NCBI RefSeq assembly: GCF_900142465.1
Contig: NZ_FRAX01000019.1
Span: 1 to 60,770 of the forward strand
DNA from: Fibrobacter sp. UWH6
Lineage (GTDB): Bacteria > Fibrobacterota > Fibrobacteria > Fibrobacterales > Fibrobacteraceae
Length of the DNA stretch: 60,770 nucleotides
Direction of reading: 5' to 3'
Shown here: one piece after another, positions 42,790 through 51,145 of the stretch
Position numbering within the stretch: the stretch's first letter is position 1
Layout of the letters: every line of letters begins with the position of its first letter
The notes under the pieces: generated by a model
The model's database searches: none
What the model saw: the letters and a program-made list of their open reading frames with translations, nothing else
Told to the model about the DNA's origin: nothing
Program-made: the position numbers and the translations under genes

Positions 42790-45132
42790 TTACTGAATCA
42801 TGTTGATGGATTGAATTTCGCGGTAGGAGCCTGTGGACACTTTCACGATGTAGGTTCCTTGCGGTAAACCCGATTTAACGAGGTCAACTTTTTCTCGGTA
42901 TTGTCCGGCAGGTTTAACTCCAGAAATATTTTGATATAGAAGTTTGCCATAGGCAGAGTAAAGGCTAATCTTCACGTTGTCTTGTCTGTTGATGGTGTAA
43001 TGAATCTCAAGAACTCCGTGATGATTCTTTAATGATGTGTACTTTGCGGGACCTTGATTCTTGAAGGCGATGGAGGTCGTTCCTTCTGAAGGCTCTCCGG
43101 GTTCGGAATCGTTTGCGATTTTTATGGTAAATCTATAGATGACGATCTTGTTTCCGGTTTTAAAACCTTGGGCAAACTTGTAGGTTTCCCCTGCAGAAAC
43201 TCTATTGGGGTAATGCCCAATGGCGATTTTCCCGTCAGTTAAATTCCATTCGGCAAAGACGTATGCGTTTTCGCCCCATTCAGTGACAAGTCCGTTTTTG
43301 TCAAACCAGTGTCCCGGAGCCTTTGCGGTCGAAGTGGTGTTGAATGTGTTTCCATCGATGGCGAAGAATGTGGCGCTTGCAAGTTCATTTGCAGAAATTC
43401 CCAATGTGGTTGCCAGCTTCTGAGAATCAAATTCAACGCTTGTAGTTCCGTAATCTTCGCTAATCTGGACCGTTGCTGAAATTTCGAATTCAACAGTGTC
43501 TGCTGCGATGATGTTGGAGGAACTGCTAGAGGAACTGCCTGACACTGCTTCGCTTGAACTGCTAAAGGTGTTTTCACCGATTTCAGGCCACTCGTAGTCC
43601 AGTACGAAATTGTTGTAGTATTTCGTGTTGGCGTCACCTGCGCCACTCAAGCCTTCTTCAAGTTTAATCTTGTAATTGTAATGGTTGGTGCGGATGTTTT
43701 CATTGCCCGTGTATTGGTAATCCGTGTTGACAACAACTGCGAAAACCATTTGCGTGCCGTTGGTAGAAGAGGGGGGCTTATCCAAGCGGAGTGTCACTGC
43801 ACCTTCGCCAGTAATGGGTTCGCTATAGACGGGGGTTCCATCGGTGGCGCGGTAGCAAAGCAGATAATTCATGTTGGTGTTGTTGGATTTGTCGCCAACA
43901 TTGTAGAAGGATACGGTCACTTGCTTTGCGCCGGAGGAAACCTTCAGAGGAATGACGTTGGAGCCGGACCAGCCCGGAGTTGTTGCCTCGTCGGGAACGA
44001 GATATTCTCCGCTTGCTGTCATGGTCTGGTAGGGAGTCATTTTCCAGGTGTTTCTGTACTGACCGTTATCCCAGTAATACTGCTCTTCGTAACTGGTTCC
44101 GCCAAAGTTGTTGTTCAGCAGGTTCTTGATTTCGTTGGACCATTTCTTCATATCCAGCAAGGCCATCCTTGCGCGGAATTCAGTAATGAGCCTGCGAGTG
44201 GCATCGGGACCAAGGCCTTTTTCCAATGCGTAGGTTTCAAGTAGGTAGGTGGTTTTGCCGTAAGCATTTCCGTAAATCCAGCGGACAGAACCTGTGCCAA
44301 GCCAAGTTCCCATAAAGGTTGGGAAAATGTTACTGTACTGGGAACCGCCCAGAAGGTAACGCTGATTCTTGCCGGTAACGCCCTGTGCGCCGGGACCTCC
44401 GAAGGTGCCGTCTACAAGCCAGCCGGAGTAGCATTCAATGGGCATGAAGGGCGCAATGACGGTTGCCGCATTCAAAAATCCCATACCGCTGTAAACGCCT
44501 TCGCGATGGGAGAACATGTCCTGCTGAATCCAGGTATTGCCTGCTTCCTGGAACCAGTGGGCCTGTTTTGCGCCAGGGTAGCCGTTGGTCATGGAGTGAA
44601 TGCCTTCATGAATCATGGCGTCCATCTGGGAAACGCGATCGCGATAGGGGCAGCTTGTGTTGAAACTGTAAAGAGGGTAGAAGGAGGCGGCTACTGCCGT
44701 ATAGCCCGCCACGTATGTTTGCCAGCCGCCGGTGGTGTCTTCCTTTGTGCCGCCAGCGCATGTGCCGGAACCGTAATAGTAAATAGCGCTGTATTTGCCT
44801 TCCTGTGCTTGAGCGTCGGGTGCCCATCCCAAGGTGTCGTAAAGATAGGTGAAATCCGTATCGTATTTCTTCAGGATGCTATCGATGGTCACGTCGGTGA
44901 TTCTGGAATCACGATCTTTGCCCCAGTAGATTGCCCACCATTTACCAGCTTTTTTCCCGGTAACACCAGAGCAATTGTTGTTGAACTCAGTAGGCGGTGC
45001 AATTTCGCCAAGGTTGGATTTTGTGTCGTAATCCAAATCCGAACGATATGTCGGCCATGTGTATGCGTCGCCATTTGCGGCGAAAGAGGCGGTGCTTGCC
45101 ACAAGCATTGCACCCAGTACTATTTTTTTCAT
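42790..45132 (-). CDS. Secreted metalloprotease-like protein (DUF6055/DUF4859-like)
   Basis: This 780-residue secreted protein starts at ATG 45132 with a signal peptide (MKKIVLGAMLVASTASFAA). A zincin-like site HEGIH at residues 175-179 is followed 17 residues later by E196 in HWFQEAGN, resembling the gluzincin arrangement. The middle has beta-sandwich-like sequence. A serine-rich linker is followed by a DUF4859-like domain (VEFEISATVQISEDYG onward), and the C-terminus (YSAYGKLLYQN to the end) is a type A sorting signal for type IX secretion. The DUF6055 assignment is from memory of the family pattern. Proteolysis is inferred, not certain. Confidence 0.75.
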   Translation of the reverse strand: MKKIVLGAMLVASTASFAANGDAYTWPTYRSDLDYDTKSNLGEIAPPTEFNNNCSGVTGKKAGKWWAIYWGKDRDSRITDVTIDSILKKYDTDFTYLYDTLGWAPDAQAQEGKYSAIYYYGSGTCAGGTKEDTTGGWQTYVAGYTAVAASFYPLYSFNTSCPYRDRVSQMDAMIHEGIHSMTNGYPGAKQAHWFQEAGNTWIQQDMFSHREGVYSGMGFLNAATVIAPFMPIECYSGWLVDGTFGGPGAQGVTGKNQRYLLGGSQYSNIFPTFMGTWLGTGSVRWIYGNAYGKTTYLLETYALEKGLGPDATRRLITEFRARMALLDMKKWSNEIKNLLNNNFGGTSYEEQYYWDNGQYRNTWKMTPYQTMTASGEYLVPDEATTPGWSGSNVIPLKVSSGAKQVTVSFYNVGDKSNNTNMNYLLCYRATDGTPVYSEPITGEGAVTLRLDKPPSSTNGTQMVFAVVVNTDYQYTGNENIRTNHYNYKIKLEEGLSGAGDANTKYYNNFVLDYEWPEIGENTFSSSSEAVSGSSSSSSSNIIAADTVEFEISATVQISEDYGTTSVEFDSQKLATTLGISANELASATFFAIDGNTFNTTSTAKAPGHWFDKNGLVTEWGENAYVFAEWNLTDGKIAIGHYPNRVSAGETYKFAQGFKTGNKIVIYRFTIKIANDSEPGEPSEGTTSIAFKNQGPAKYTSLKNHHGVLEIHYTINRQDNVKISLYSAYGKLLYQNISGVKPAGQYREKVDLVKSGLPQGTYIVKVSTGSYREIQSINMIQ

Positions 45133-45221
45133 AATCCAAATCCCATACTTAGGGAACCGCAAAAGCGGCTCACTCCCATATTAAAGATATTATGCCTGCA
45201 TTATTTATGCAATAATTTGGA

Positions 45222-46430
45222 TTATTCCAGTGTGTTAAAGTGTGTTTGAAATGTGTTAAGAATCCATTCCTTGCTGCGAGCCACACTTTCTATACGCACT
45301 TCATCGATGAGACCGTTCCAGGTTTCTGTACTGATTTCGTTACCACCAACACGGAATGGAACAGCCTGATTTAGGGTATTGGGAACGAATGTATTGGTTT
45401 TGCCAACTTGTTCCCCGTTAACGAACATGGAAACCTGATGATCCTTGGAAACCAGCGTCAGGAATGTCCATTTACCCACAGGTACAATGGAAGAATCTCC
45501 AAAGGAGATTTCTTCAGGGCTTACAGGGGCGCTTTTCATGACGGAGAATTTGCCTTCAGTATTTTCAAAGTGCCATTGGAATTTTGACGTGCTGTCGCTC
45601 CAGTAACTGCGCTGCGCTACAAGAATCTGGTGGTTGCCATTGGGTCCATCCCACTTTGTCCAGAGGGAAATGGTGAAGTCACCGTCGGTAGGGTCCAGGG
45701 AGTCAATTTCAATAAACTGTCCCGGCTCCAGCTGGATGGCCTTTCCAGAAATTCCATCCACATAATTGACACTTGTTGCCAAGGTGGAATCGTTATCGAA
45801 AACGGTTTCGGCCCCTTCCATAGGGAGGTACTTTTCTGTCAATGGAGGGAGGGCAATTGTGTCAGATGTTCCTGCGGTAGACACGGGGAATACTGCCACG
45901 GGGGCTTTATTCTCCACATATTGCAAGAGGATTTCTCCTACAGGCGCGTTGTTGATGGAGAACGTTCCATCTTCGGAAATTTCAGCCTTGATGGAGGTTC
46001 CCTTGATTCGGACGAATCCATCATTTGCGCCGTCGATGCGACCTGTCAGCATTTTTCTTTCAGAAATCTGCAGATCGTTATTTTCAAGACCTGCGGCATT
46101 TATCAAGGCGCAAAGAGCGTTATATTCTGCATAGAGAATAACGGTGTCTGCGTCGGTATTTCGGTCAAAAATCAGCTCGTAATTTCCAGTACTGTCAGAA
46201 GTTGTTTCTACAGAGTCTTCAACGGAAATGGAATTGTCGATATAGGCCACCACTCTGGCAGAAGCAACTCCCTTGCCGTTTGCGTCCAGGATCTTTCCCG
46301 TATAGGCCATGGAATGGTCAATGTCAGTTATACCGCCGGCCACATCGTTCTTTTTATCGGAGCAGGCACAAACGAGAATGGAGGCGGATAGGGAAATCGC
46401 AATTCCGAATGTTGAGTAGAATTTTCTCAT
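45222..46430 (-). CDS. LamG-domain lipoprotein
   Basis: This 402-residue lipoprotein has a signal ending LVCAC (about residues 19-23). A carboxypeptidase-regulatory-like beta domain follows (AYTGKILDANGKGVASARVVAY), then a second such repeat. The C-terminal part (about residues 200-400) is a concanavalin/LamG jelly roll: FTISLWTKWDGPNG, GKWTFLTLVSKDHQVSMFVNG and GLIDEVRIES. LamG domains bind carbohydrate or protein. The start overlaps the stop of the TIGR02147 gene by 4 nt (ATGA), so the two form an operon. Confidence 0.87.
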   Translation of the reverse strand: MRKFYSTFGIAISLSASILVCACSDKKNDVAGGITDIDHSMAYTGKILDANGKGVASARVVAYIDNSISVEDSVETTSDSTGNYELIFDRNTDADTVILYAEYNALCALINAAGLENNDLQISERKMLTGRIDGANDGFVRIKGTSIKAEISEDGTFSINNAPVGEILLQYVENKAPVAVFPVSTAGTSDTIALPPLTEKYLPMEGAETVFDNDSTLATSVNYVDGISGKAIQLEPGQFIEIDSLDPTDGDFTISLWTKWDGPNGNHQILVAQRSYWSDSTSKFQWHFENTEGKFSVMKSAPVSPEEISFGDSSIVPVGKWTFLTLVSKDHQVSMFVNGEQVGKTNTFVPNTLNQAVPFRVGGNEISTETWNGLIDEVRIESVARSKEWILNTFQTHFNTLE

Positions 46431-47272
46431 TTTTCCCCCGAAATCTTTGTGCTCATGGGGAATGTCATGAACATCATCTCGTAAACCCGTTCAACGTTCT
46501 CGTCATTGGCAATCTTGGCCATGATTTTTTTTCGGGCGTCCCTCATGACTTCAACCACATAGTTGAAGGAACTTTCGCTCATGGCAAGCGTTGTAAATGC
46601 GGCGTATTGCTCATCTCGGGGAATGCATTCCACCGCACGCAAGGCATGCTGGATATAATCCCGACGGATTTGCTTCAGCGCAATGGGCGATACATCGGAT
46701 GCGTCTACCATCAGGGAGGTTTCCTCGTAATGGTCGCCAATTTTCTGGATGAGTCCAAGCTCGGTCAGGTTCTTTACGGCGTCGCGGGCTTCGCTGGCTG
46801 TTATAGGCGGCACCACCATTTTGGCTAATGCTTTGTAATCGCCCTCCCATTCGGAACTTACGGCAAGTTCGCGAATAATGGGGTTGTACCATTTGGAAAA
46901 ATAGGACTGTTCCCGATTTGTCAGGTGCTTAAATTCTGCCTGTCGCCTGATTTGAACGATTTGATCCCAGGCGGCGTCCCTCTTGTTGATTTGTTCCGCC
47001 TGATTAAATTCCACAAGGGTCAGAAAGTAAGCTTCACGAAGGGCGGTGAGGCCAATGGCAGCTGCAATCTTTTCTGCAGATTTTTGGGTCAGCTTGAATC
47101 TGCCGCGAATGACATTCAAGCAATAGGAAGATGTCTTGAAACCCGCTTTTGCTGCAAAGAAACGATGAGAAAATGCCGCACTTAAAATCTTCTGTTCTTC
47201 GAAGTAATCCTGAAGAAATTTGCGGTAATCATCGTATTCAAGAAGATGCTCAACTACTTTACTTGCTGCCAT
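46427..47272 (-). CDS. TIGR02147-family regulator
   Basis: This is a 281-residue protein of the TIGR02147 (DUF4423) family, expanded in Fibrobacter. The opening VVEHLLEYDDYRKFLQDYFEEQ is diagnostic, followed by a helix-turn-helix-like FAAKAGFKTSSYCLNVIRGRF segment (read in two pieces) and the late AKMVVPPITASEARDAVKNL region. Such genes typically sit immediately upstream of a secreted or lipoprotein gene, as here, and are thought to be transcription regulators. ATG 47272 is preferred to an upstream ATG at 47290. Confidence 0.88.
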   Translation of the reverse strand: MAASKVVEHLLEYDDYRKFLQDYFEEQKILSAAFSHRFFAAKAGFKTSSYCLNVIRGRFKLTQKSAEKIAAAIGLTALREAYFLTLVEFNQAEQINKRDAAWDQIVQIRRQAEFKHLTNREQSYFSKWYNPIIRELAVSSEWEGDYKALAKMVVPPITASEARDAVKNLTELGLIQKIGDHYEETSLMVDASDVSPIALKQIRRDYIQHALRAVECIPRDEQYAAFTTLAMSESSFNYVVEVMRDARKKIMAKIANDENVERVYEMMFMTFPMSTKISGEK

Positions 47273-47377
47273 AATCCAATCCCATAACAAATGGTAAAAT
47301 ACCTTATTTGCGTTGATTTAGAAAAAATTTTTGTTATGAGAGTGGAATTCTGTAGAGAAAACCTCATCGTCTGGAAT

Positions 47378-47587
47378 TTAGCTCCAAAACTTTTCGATTT
47401 CTTCGCTGGAGCCTAAAGGTGCACCAATATCTTAATTCTCAATATAGACGTAAGATTGCGGCGCAAATTTTATGTTGTAGTCCTGCAATGTTTTCGCCTT
47501 CTTGAATCGCTTAACGCTTCCGACCTGAATAGCAAAGTCAAAAATCTTATTTGCGAATTCGGGCTTAATCAACAACAAAACGTCCAT
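47378..47587 (-). pseudogene. ASCH-domain protein remnant
   Basis: A minus-strand frame from ATG 47587 reads MDVLLLIKPEFANKIFDFAI and ends KFAPQSYVYIEN before a TAA (47432-47434). It then continues in frame with DIGAPLGSSEEIEKFWS to a second stop at 47378. The opening and the APQS-YVYI ending resemble small ASCH-domain proteins, but the central part is missing, so this is an internally deleted relic with an additional nonsense codon. A separate plus-strand frame ending at 47714 (QLSIQKLNELVEENKKIGEI) may be another 3' remnant in the same 490-bp gap. Confidence 0.5.
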
Positions 47588-47784
47588 CAGTCTTTGTACC
47601 CTTTACCAAACCATCAAAGGCGAAAATAGTGATGGAACACATTTAAACCTTCAATTGAGTATTCAAAAACTTAATGAACTTGTTGAAGAAAATAAAAAAA
47701 TTGGCGAAATTTGATAAAATTTATTGAATCTCGCAATTGTAAGACTTGTTTTAGTACAAATGTTTGTTAATCTTTTTGCAAAAA

Positions 47785-48567
47785 ATGGCCGTAGAGGGGC
47801 TGGTTCACGAAGGCGACCCTAACGCAGGCAGCTACCGCGACGTTTCCATTTCCATTGCGGGTTCGAGTCATGAGCCTCCCGATGCCGACGATGTTCCGAC
47901 GCTGATGCGCGAACTTGTAAAGTTCATCAATAGGGATTGCGAACAGCAATATGATCTGCTGAAGGTTTCTGTGGTCCATCATCAGTTTGTCTGGATTCAT
48001 CCGTTCCGCAATGGCAACGGAAGAACGGCAAGGCTCTTGACCTACGCCATGATTGTGCGACTTTTTGATGTTCGACAGTCTAGGCTGTTTAACCCTACGG
48101 CGGTGTTCTGCTCCAATCACAACAAGTACTACGAAATGTTGAAGGTGGCAGACTCCAAGAACAACGAGGCGCAGGTACAGTGGTGCCAGTTTGTGCTGCA
48201 GGGGCTGCTAGACGAATTGCAAAAAACCGAAAAACTGACAGACGTAAACTACGTTAGGCAAAATATTCTGGAGCCTGTTCTTCGGGATGCATCGCGCAAG
48301 GGAATCATCGACAAGGATACGCTTTTAGCGCTGCAAGTTGCCCTCGAAAAACCAATCTTCCAGGCTTCAGACTTAGCTGGCGTGTGGGCAAATACTTTTG
48401 CGAGGTCCAGAAACATCCGCGCCATGCTGGATGCAGGCCTTATTGCCCCCGTATCCGAGGGTGCCCGAAAATACTACCTGAAATTCGCAGGAAGCCCGCT
48501 GATGGTGAGCCTGATCTATACGCTGTATCAGCAGGGGTTCCTGCCGGAATCCATGATGAAGAATTAG
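47785..48567 (+). pseudogene. Fic-domain protein lacking its N-terminus
   Basis: This encodes 260 residues carrying the Fic AMPylation motif HPFRNGNGRTAR (residues about 72-83) and SISIAGSSHEPPDADDVP in front of it. Full-length relatives are about 370 residues; the part missing would include the N-terminal inhibitory alpha-helix and the target-docking flap. The upstream DNA is non-coding or relic sequence, and no ribosome-binding site precedes ATG 47785 or TTG 47764. The C-terminal winged-helix-like region is retained. It is most likely a 5'-deleted gene, although translation of a de-repressed Fic core cannot be excluded. Confidence 0.6.
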
Positions 48568-48668
48568 ATAAAAGAGGGGGAAATGTAACCATGCGGAAGC
48601 CTGAAGAAAGTTTGCTCTGTAGTTTGTAAAATTTTCGCAAGCACCTTGCCAACTTTCTAAAAATCACC

Positions 48669-48719
48669 TACATTACTGCCCGACGCGCTTCTCTATCGAA
48701 TGGAGAAGTGCGTCTTTTT
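48669..48719 (+). terminator. Promoter-proximal terminator before the DUF1016 gene
   Basis: GACGCGCTTCTC (48682-48693) pairs over 12 bp with GAGAAGTGCGTC (48703-48714), one G-U pair, followed by TTTTTG. A TACATT element (48669-48674) lies directly upstream, so the hairpin would be the first part of a transcript leading into the nuclease gene. It may instead terminate transcripts from the Fic relic. Confidence 0.75.
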
Positions 48720-48795
48720 GTTATATGGCTTTGCGGATTCTGCTTGCCGTATTCAAAGACGCCTCTGGTAACAAGAAATGAACGAAGGAGGCTGT

Positions 48796-49824
48796 ATGGC
48801 TAAAAAAGAAATAGAATCACTCAACAAAAATTTTGTAACTGATATTCGCGGAATTATTGAACAGTCCCGCCGGAATGCGGTGCGCAGTGTTGATTTTTGC
48901 CGTGTACAGATGTACTGGAATATCGGGCGGCGTATTCAGGTAGAAGAGCAGAAAGGTAAAAAACGGGCTGATTACGGCTCGTTTCTCTTGAAAAATCTTT
49001 CCAAGGAACTGGAACCGGAGTACGGAAGCGGTTTTTCTTATCGACAATTGGCGTTCTGCCGTAAATTTTACACGCTTTACCCAATTGTGAACGCAGTGCG
49101 TTCACAATTGAATTGGACTCAATATAGGGACTTGATTGCTATTGATGATCCCGACAAGCGTGAATATTACGAATTGGAAACAGTGAATAACGCATGGACT
49201 AGTCGCGAACTTGAACGTCAAATTCATTCCCAGCTTTATGAGCGCCTTCTTATGAGCTCCGACAAGGAAAAGGTTCTGGCGGTAGCCCGCAAGCAAAGGA
49301 TTCCCGAGACTCCCCAGGAGGTCATTAAGGACCCGATGGTCTTGGAATTCTTGGGCTTGGAACGTAATCCCGAATATTACGAACGCGATCTTGAAACCGC
49401 GATTATCAATCATTTGCAGCGCTTTTTGCTGGAGCTTGGCAACGGCTTTGCCTTTATCGCAAGGCAAAGAAGGATCCTTCTTGAAGACGACGAGTTCTTT
49501 GTAGATCTGGTTCTTTATAATCGTTTGTTGCGCTGCTTTGTGGTTGTTGAAATCAAGACCGAAAAAGTGACGCACCAGGATTTGGGACAGTTGCAGATGT
49601 ACGTGAATTATTTTGACCGTGTGGAAAAATTGCCCGACGAACGCAAGACTATCGGCATTCTTCTTTGTGCCGAAAAGAACGATACCGTCGTAAAGATGAC
49701 GCTCCCCGAAGACAACGAGACAATCCTTGCCAGCGAATTCAAACTTTACATGCCGAGTAAGGAGCGGTTGATTGCGGAGGTAAAGCAGGTTCGTGAAGAA
49801 TTCGAACGGAAACAGGAACTGTGA
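48796..49824 (+). CDS. YhcG/DUF1016-type PDDEXK nuclease family protein
   Basis: This is a 342-residue protein from ATG 48796, which follows AAGGAGG by 6 nt. The N-terminal DUF1016 domain (IRGIIEQSRRNAVRSVDFCRVQMYWNIGRRI, seen as a helix pair, and YGSGFSYRQLAFCRKFYTLYP) is followed by a PDDEXK-like nuclease core. FVDLVLYNRLLRCFVVVEIKTEK supplies the D and ExK residues. These proteins often sit beside type I restriction genes and are linked to phage or plasmid defence; the exact role is unresolved. It appears intact, unlike many neighbours. Confidence 0.9.
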   Translation: MAKKEIESLNKNFVTDIRGIIEQSRRNAVRSVDFCRVQMYWNIGRRIQVEEQKGKKRADYGSFLLKNLSKELEPEYGSGFSYRQLAFCRKFYTLYPIVNAVRSQLNWTQYRDLIAIDDPDKREYYELETVNNAWTSRELERQIHSQLYERLLMSSDKEKVLAVARKQRIPETPQEVIKDPMVLEFLGLERNPEYYERDLETAIINHLQRFLLELGNGFAFIARQRRILLEDDEFFVDLVLYNRLLRCFVVVEIKTEKVTHQDLGQLQMYVNYFDRVEKLPDERKTIGILLCAEKNDTVVKMTLPEDNETILASEFKLYMPSKERLIAEVKQVREEFERKQEL

Positions 49825-49897
49825 ACAGAGAAATAATTTGCAAAAAAATGGCCTAGTACGCTTAAAAATCTCGCTTCGTTTTTTCAAAAAATACCTA

Positions 49898-50146
49898 TAT
49901 TCCTCTATACATAGCTCCTTCTGCGACCAAGGGCCCTTGAGCCTGCGGTGCGTGGGTTGAGCGCCCGTTTTATTGAGTTATTTGCTCTAGTCTCCTTTCT
50001 GAAATCGCCAAATTTCCATTGTAACGAGAATAGAGTGAACTGCTCACGTCCCAATTGGGGCGTGGGTCGTTTGCTGTTATTGGTTACAAAGGCTTTGGCG
50101 AGCCCCAGAAAGCAGTAATAGCTTCAGCGACTCCACGCCTTTTTTT
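49898..50146 (+). ncRNA. Structured leader or small RNA before the restriction operon
   Basis: The 379-bp gap before the restriction operon holds a TATATT -10-like box (49896-49901) and then about 240 nt of structured sequence. CACGTCCC (50045-50052) pairs with GGGGCGTG (50057-50064) around AATT. Alternatively GGCGTGGGTCG (50059-50069) pairs with CGAC-T-CCACGCC (50128-50139). A long inner stem GCTGTTATTG / CAGTAATAGC (50073-50082, 50113-50122) continues that second fold, and seven T follow. The two folds exclude each other, which is attenuator logic. It matches no RNA family I recognise; a free-standing small RNA is also possible. Confidence 0.55.
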
Positions 50147-50203
50147 GTTAGCTGAATTCTTTGACTTCTTCAAATCTCCGTAAACGGGGTGATGCGGAGT
50201 CAA

Positions 50204-51145
50204 ATGAAGAAGCTTATTGATATAAATAACTATCCCGTTTCTGTCGTGCTAAAGTCCCTTGTCAAAGATAAGACAACGGGAAGAAATATCGTATTCGCTT
50301 CAACAATCACTACAAAGAGTGGAATTGTATATGGCAAGGCTGAACAAATTACCGAAGCCATGTTGCGGAATTTAGGACCAAATCTGATTCAGCCCAGAGT
50401 TGCAAAGTCACAAGAAGCACAGGCGGAACGAACTCGCGGAAAAGCGGAAGTGTTCACTCCGTCCTGGATTTGCAACAAGATGAACAACCATTGTGATGCA
50501 GAGTGGTTTGGTCGTGAGAATGTGTTCAATGTAGAAGATGACCAATCTTGGAAGCCTACAACGACAAAAGTGAAATTTGCAAATGAAGGCGATTGGCAAA
50601 AATATGTGGATTCAAAGCGCATTGAAATTACTTGCGGCGAAGCACCTTACATAGTTTCCAGATACGACTCCACAACTGCGGAGATTATTCCCATTAAAAA
50701 GCGTATAGGAATTCTCGATCGCAAATTGCGAGTCGTCAACGAAAATACGGACAATGAAGAAGATTGGCTCAAATGGACTTATAGGGCATTCCAAAGCGTT
50801 TATGGATACGAATATCAAGGCGACAACTTGCTTATAGCACGCATTAACCTACTGGTGACCTTTGTGGACTATATGAAAAATCGATGGAATCGCGAACCGA
50901 CGGATGCTGAGCTTAGAAAAGTAGCCAATATCATCGTCTGGAATTTTTGGCAGATGGATGGCATCACAGGAACAGTACCGTATGGGAACCATACAAAAGA
51001 AAATGAACAGACCGGCATGTTTGATTTTGCTGTCGGAGAAAACGCAAAAAAATCCGAAGAAATAGAATGCCGAATTTTTGATTGGACAAGGCAGAAATCT
51101 TTGACCTATAGAAGCATAAAGGGAGGTCGTAAAAATGAAGTTTGA
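50204..51145 (+). CDS. Restriction system methyltransferase, N-terminal-half protein
   Basis: This is a 313-residue protein related to subunits annotated as restriction endonuclease subunit M in Firmicutes and Bacteroidota. KAEVFTPSWICNKMN resembles the N-terminal motif X region of N6-adenine methyltransferases. EITCGEAPYIVSRYD looks like motif I, and YGYEYQGDNLLIARINLL like motifs II-III. The NPPY motif IV is absent but opens the next protein, so the two polypeptides may together form one methyltransferase. ATG 50204 follows GGAGT; it overlaps the next gene by 11 nt. Confidence 0.78.
   Translation: MKKLIDINNYPVSVVLKSLVKDKTTGRNIVFASTITTKSGIVYGKAEQITEAMLRNLGPNLIQPRVAKSQEAQAERTRGKAEVFTPSWICNKMNNHCDAEWFGRENVFNVEDDQSWKPTTTKVKFANEGDWQKYVDSKRIEITCGEAPYIVSRYDSTTAEIIPIKKRIGILDRKLRVVNENTDNEEDWLKWTYRAFQSVYGYEYQGDNLLIARINLLVTFVDYMKNRWNREPTDAELRKVANIIVWNFWQMDGITGTVPYGNHTKENEQTGMFDFAVGENAKKSEEIECRIFDWTRQKSLTYRSIKGGRKNEV

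Noticed and set aside
49912-50146. 6S RNA, tmRNA, SRP RNA or RNase P RNA as identity of the structured leader
   Set aside because: Length, conserved core words and terminal sequences of those RNAs are not found; only local hairpins are supported.
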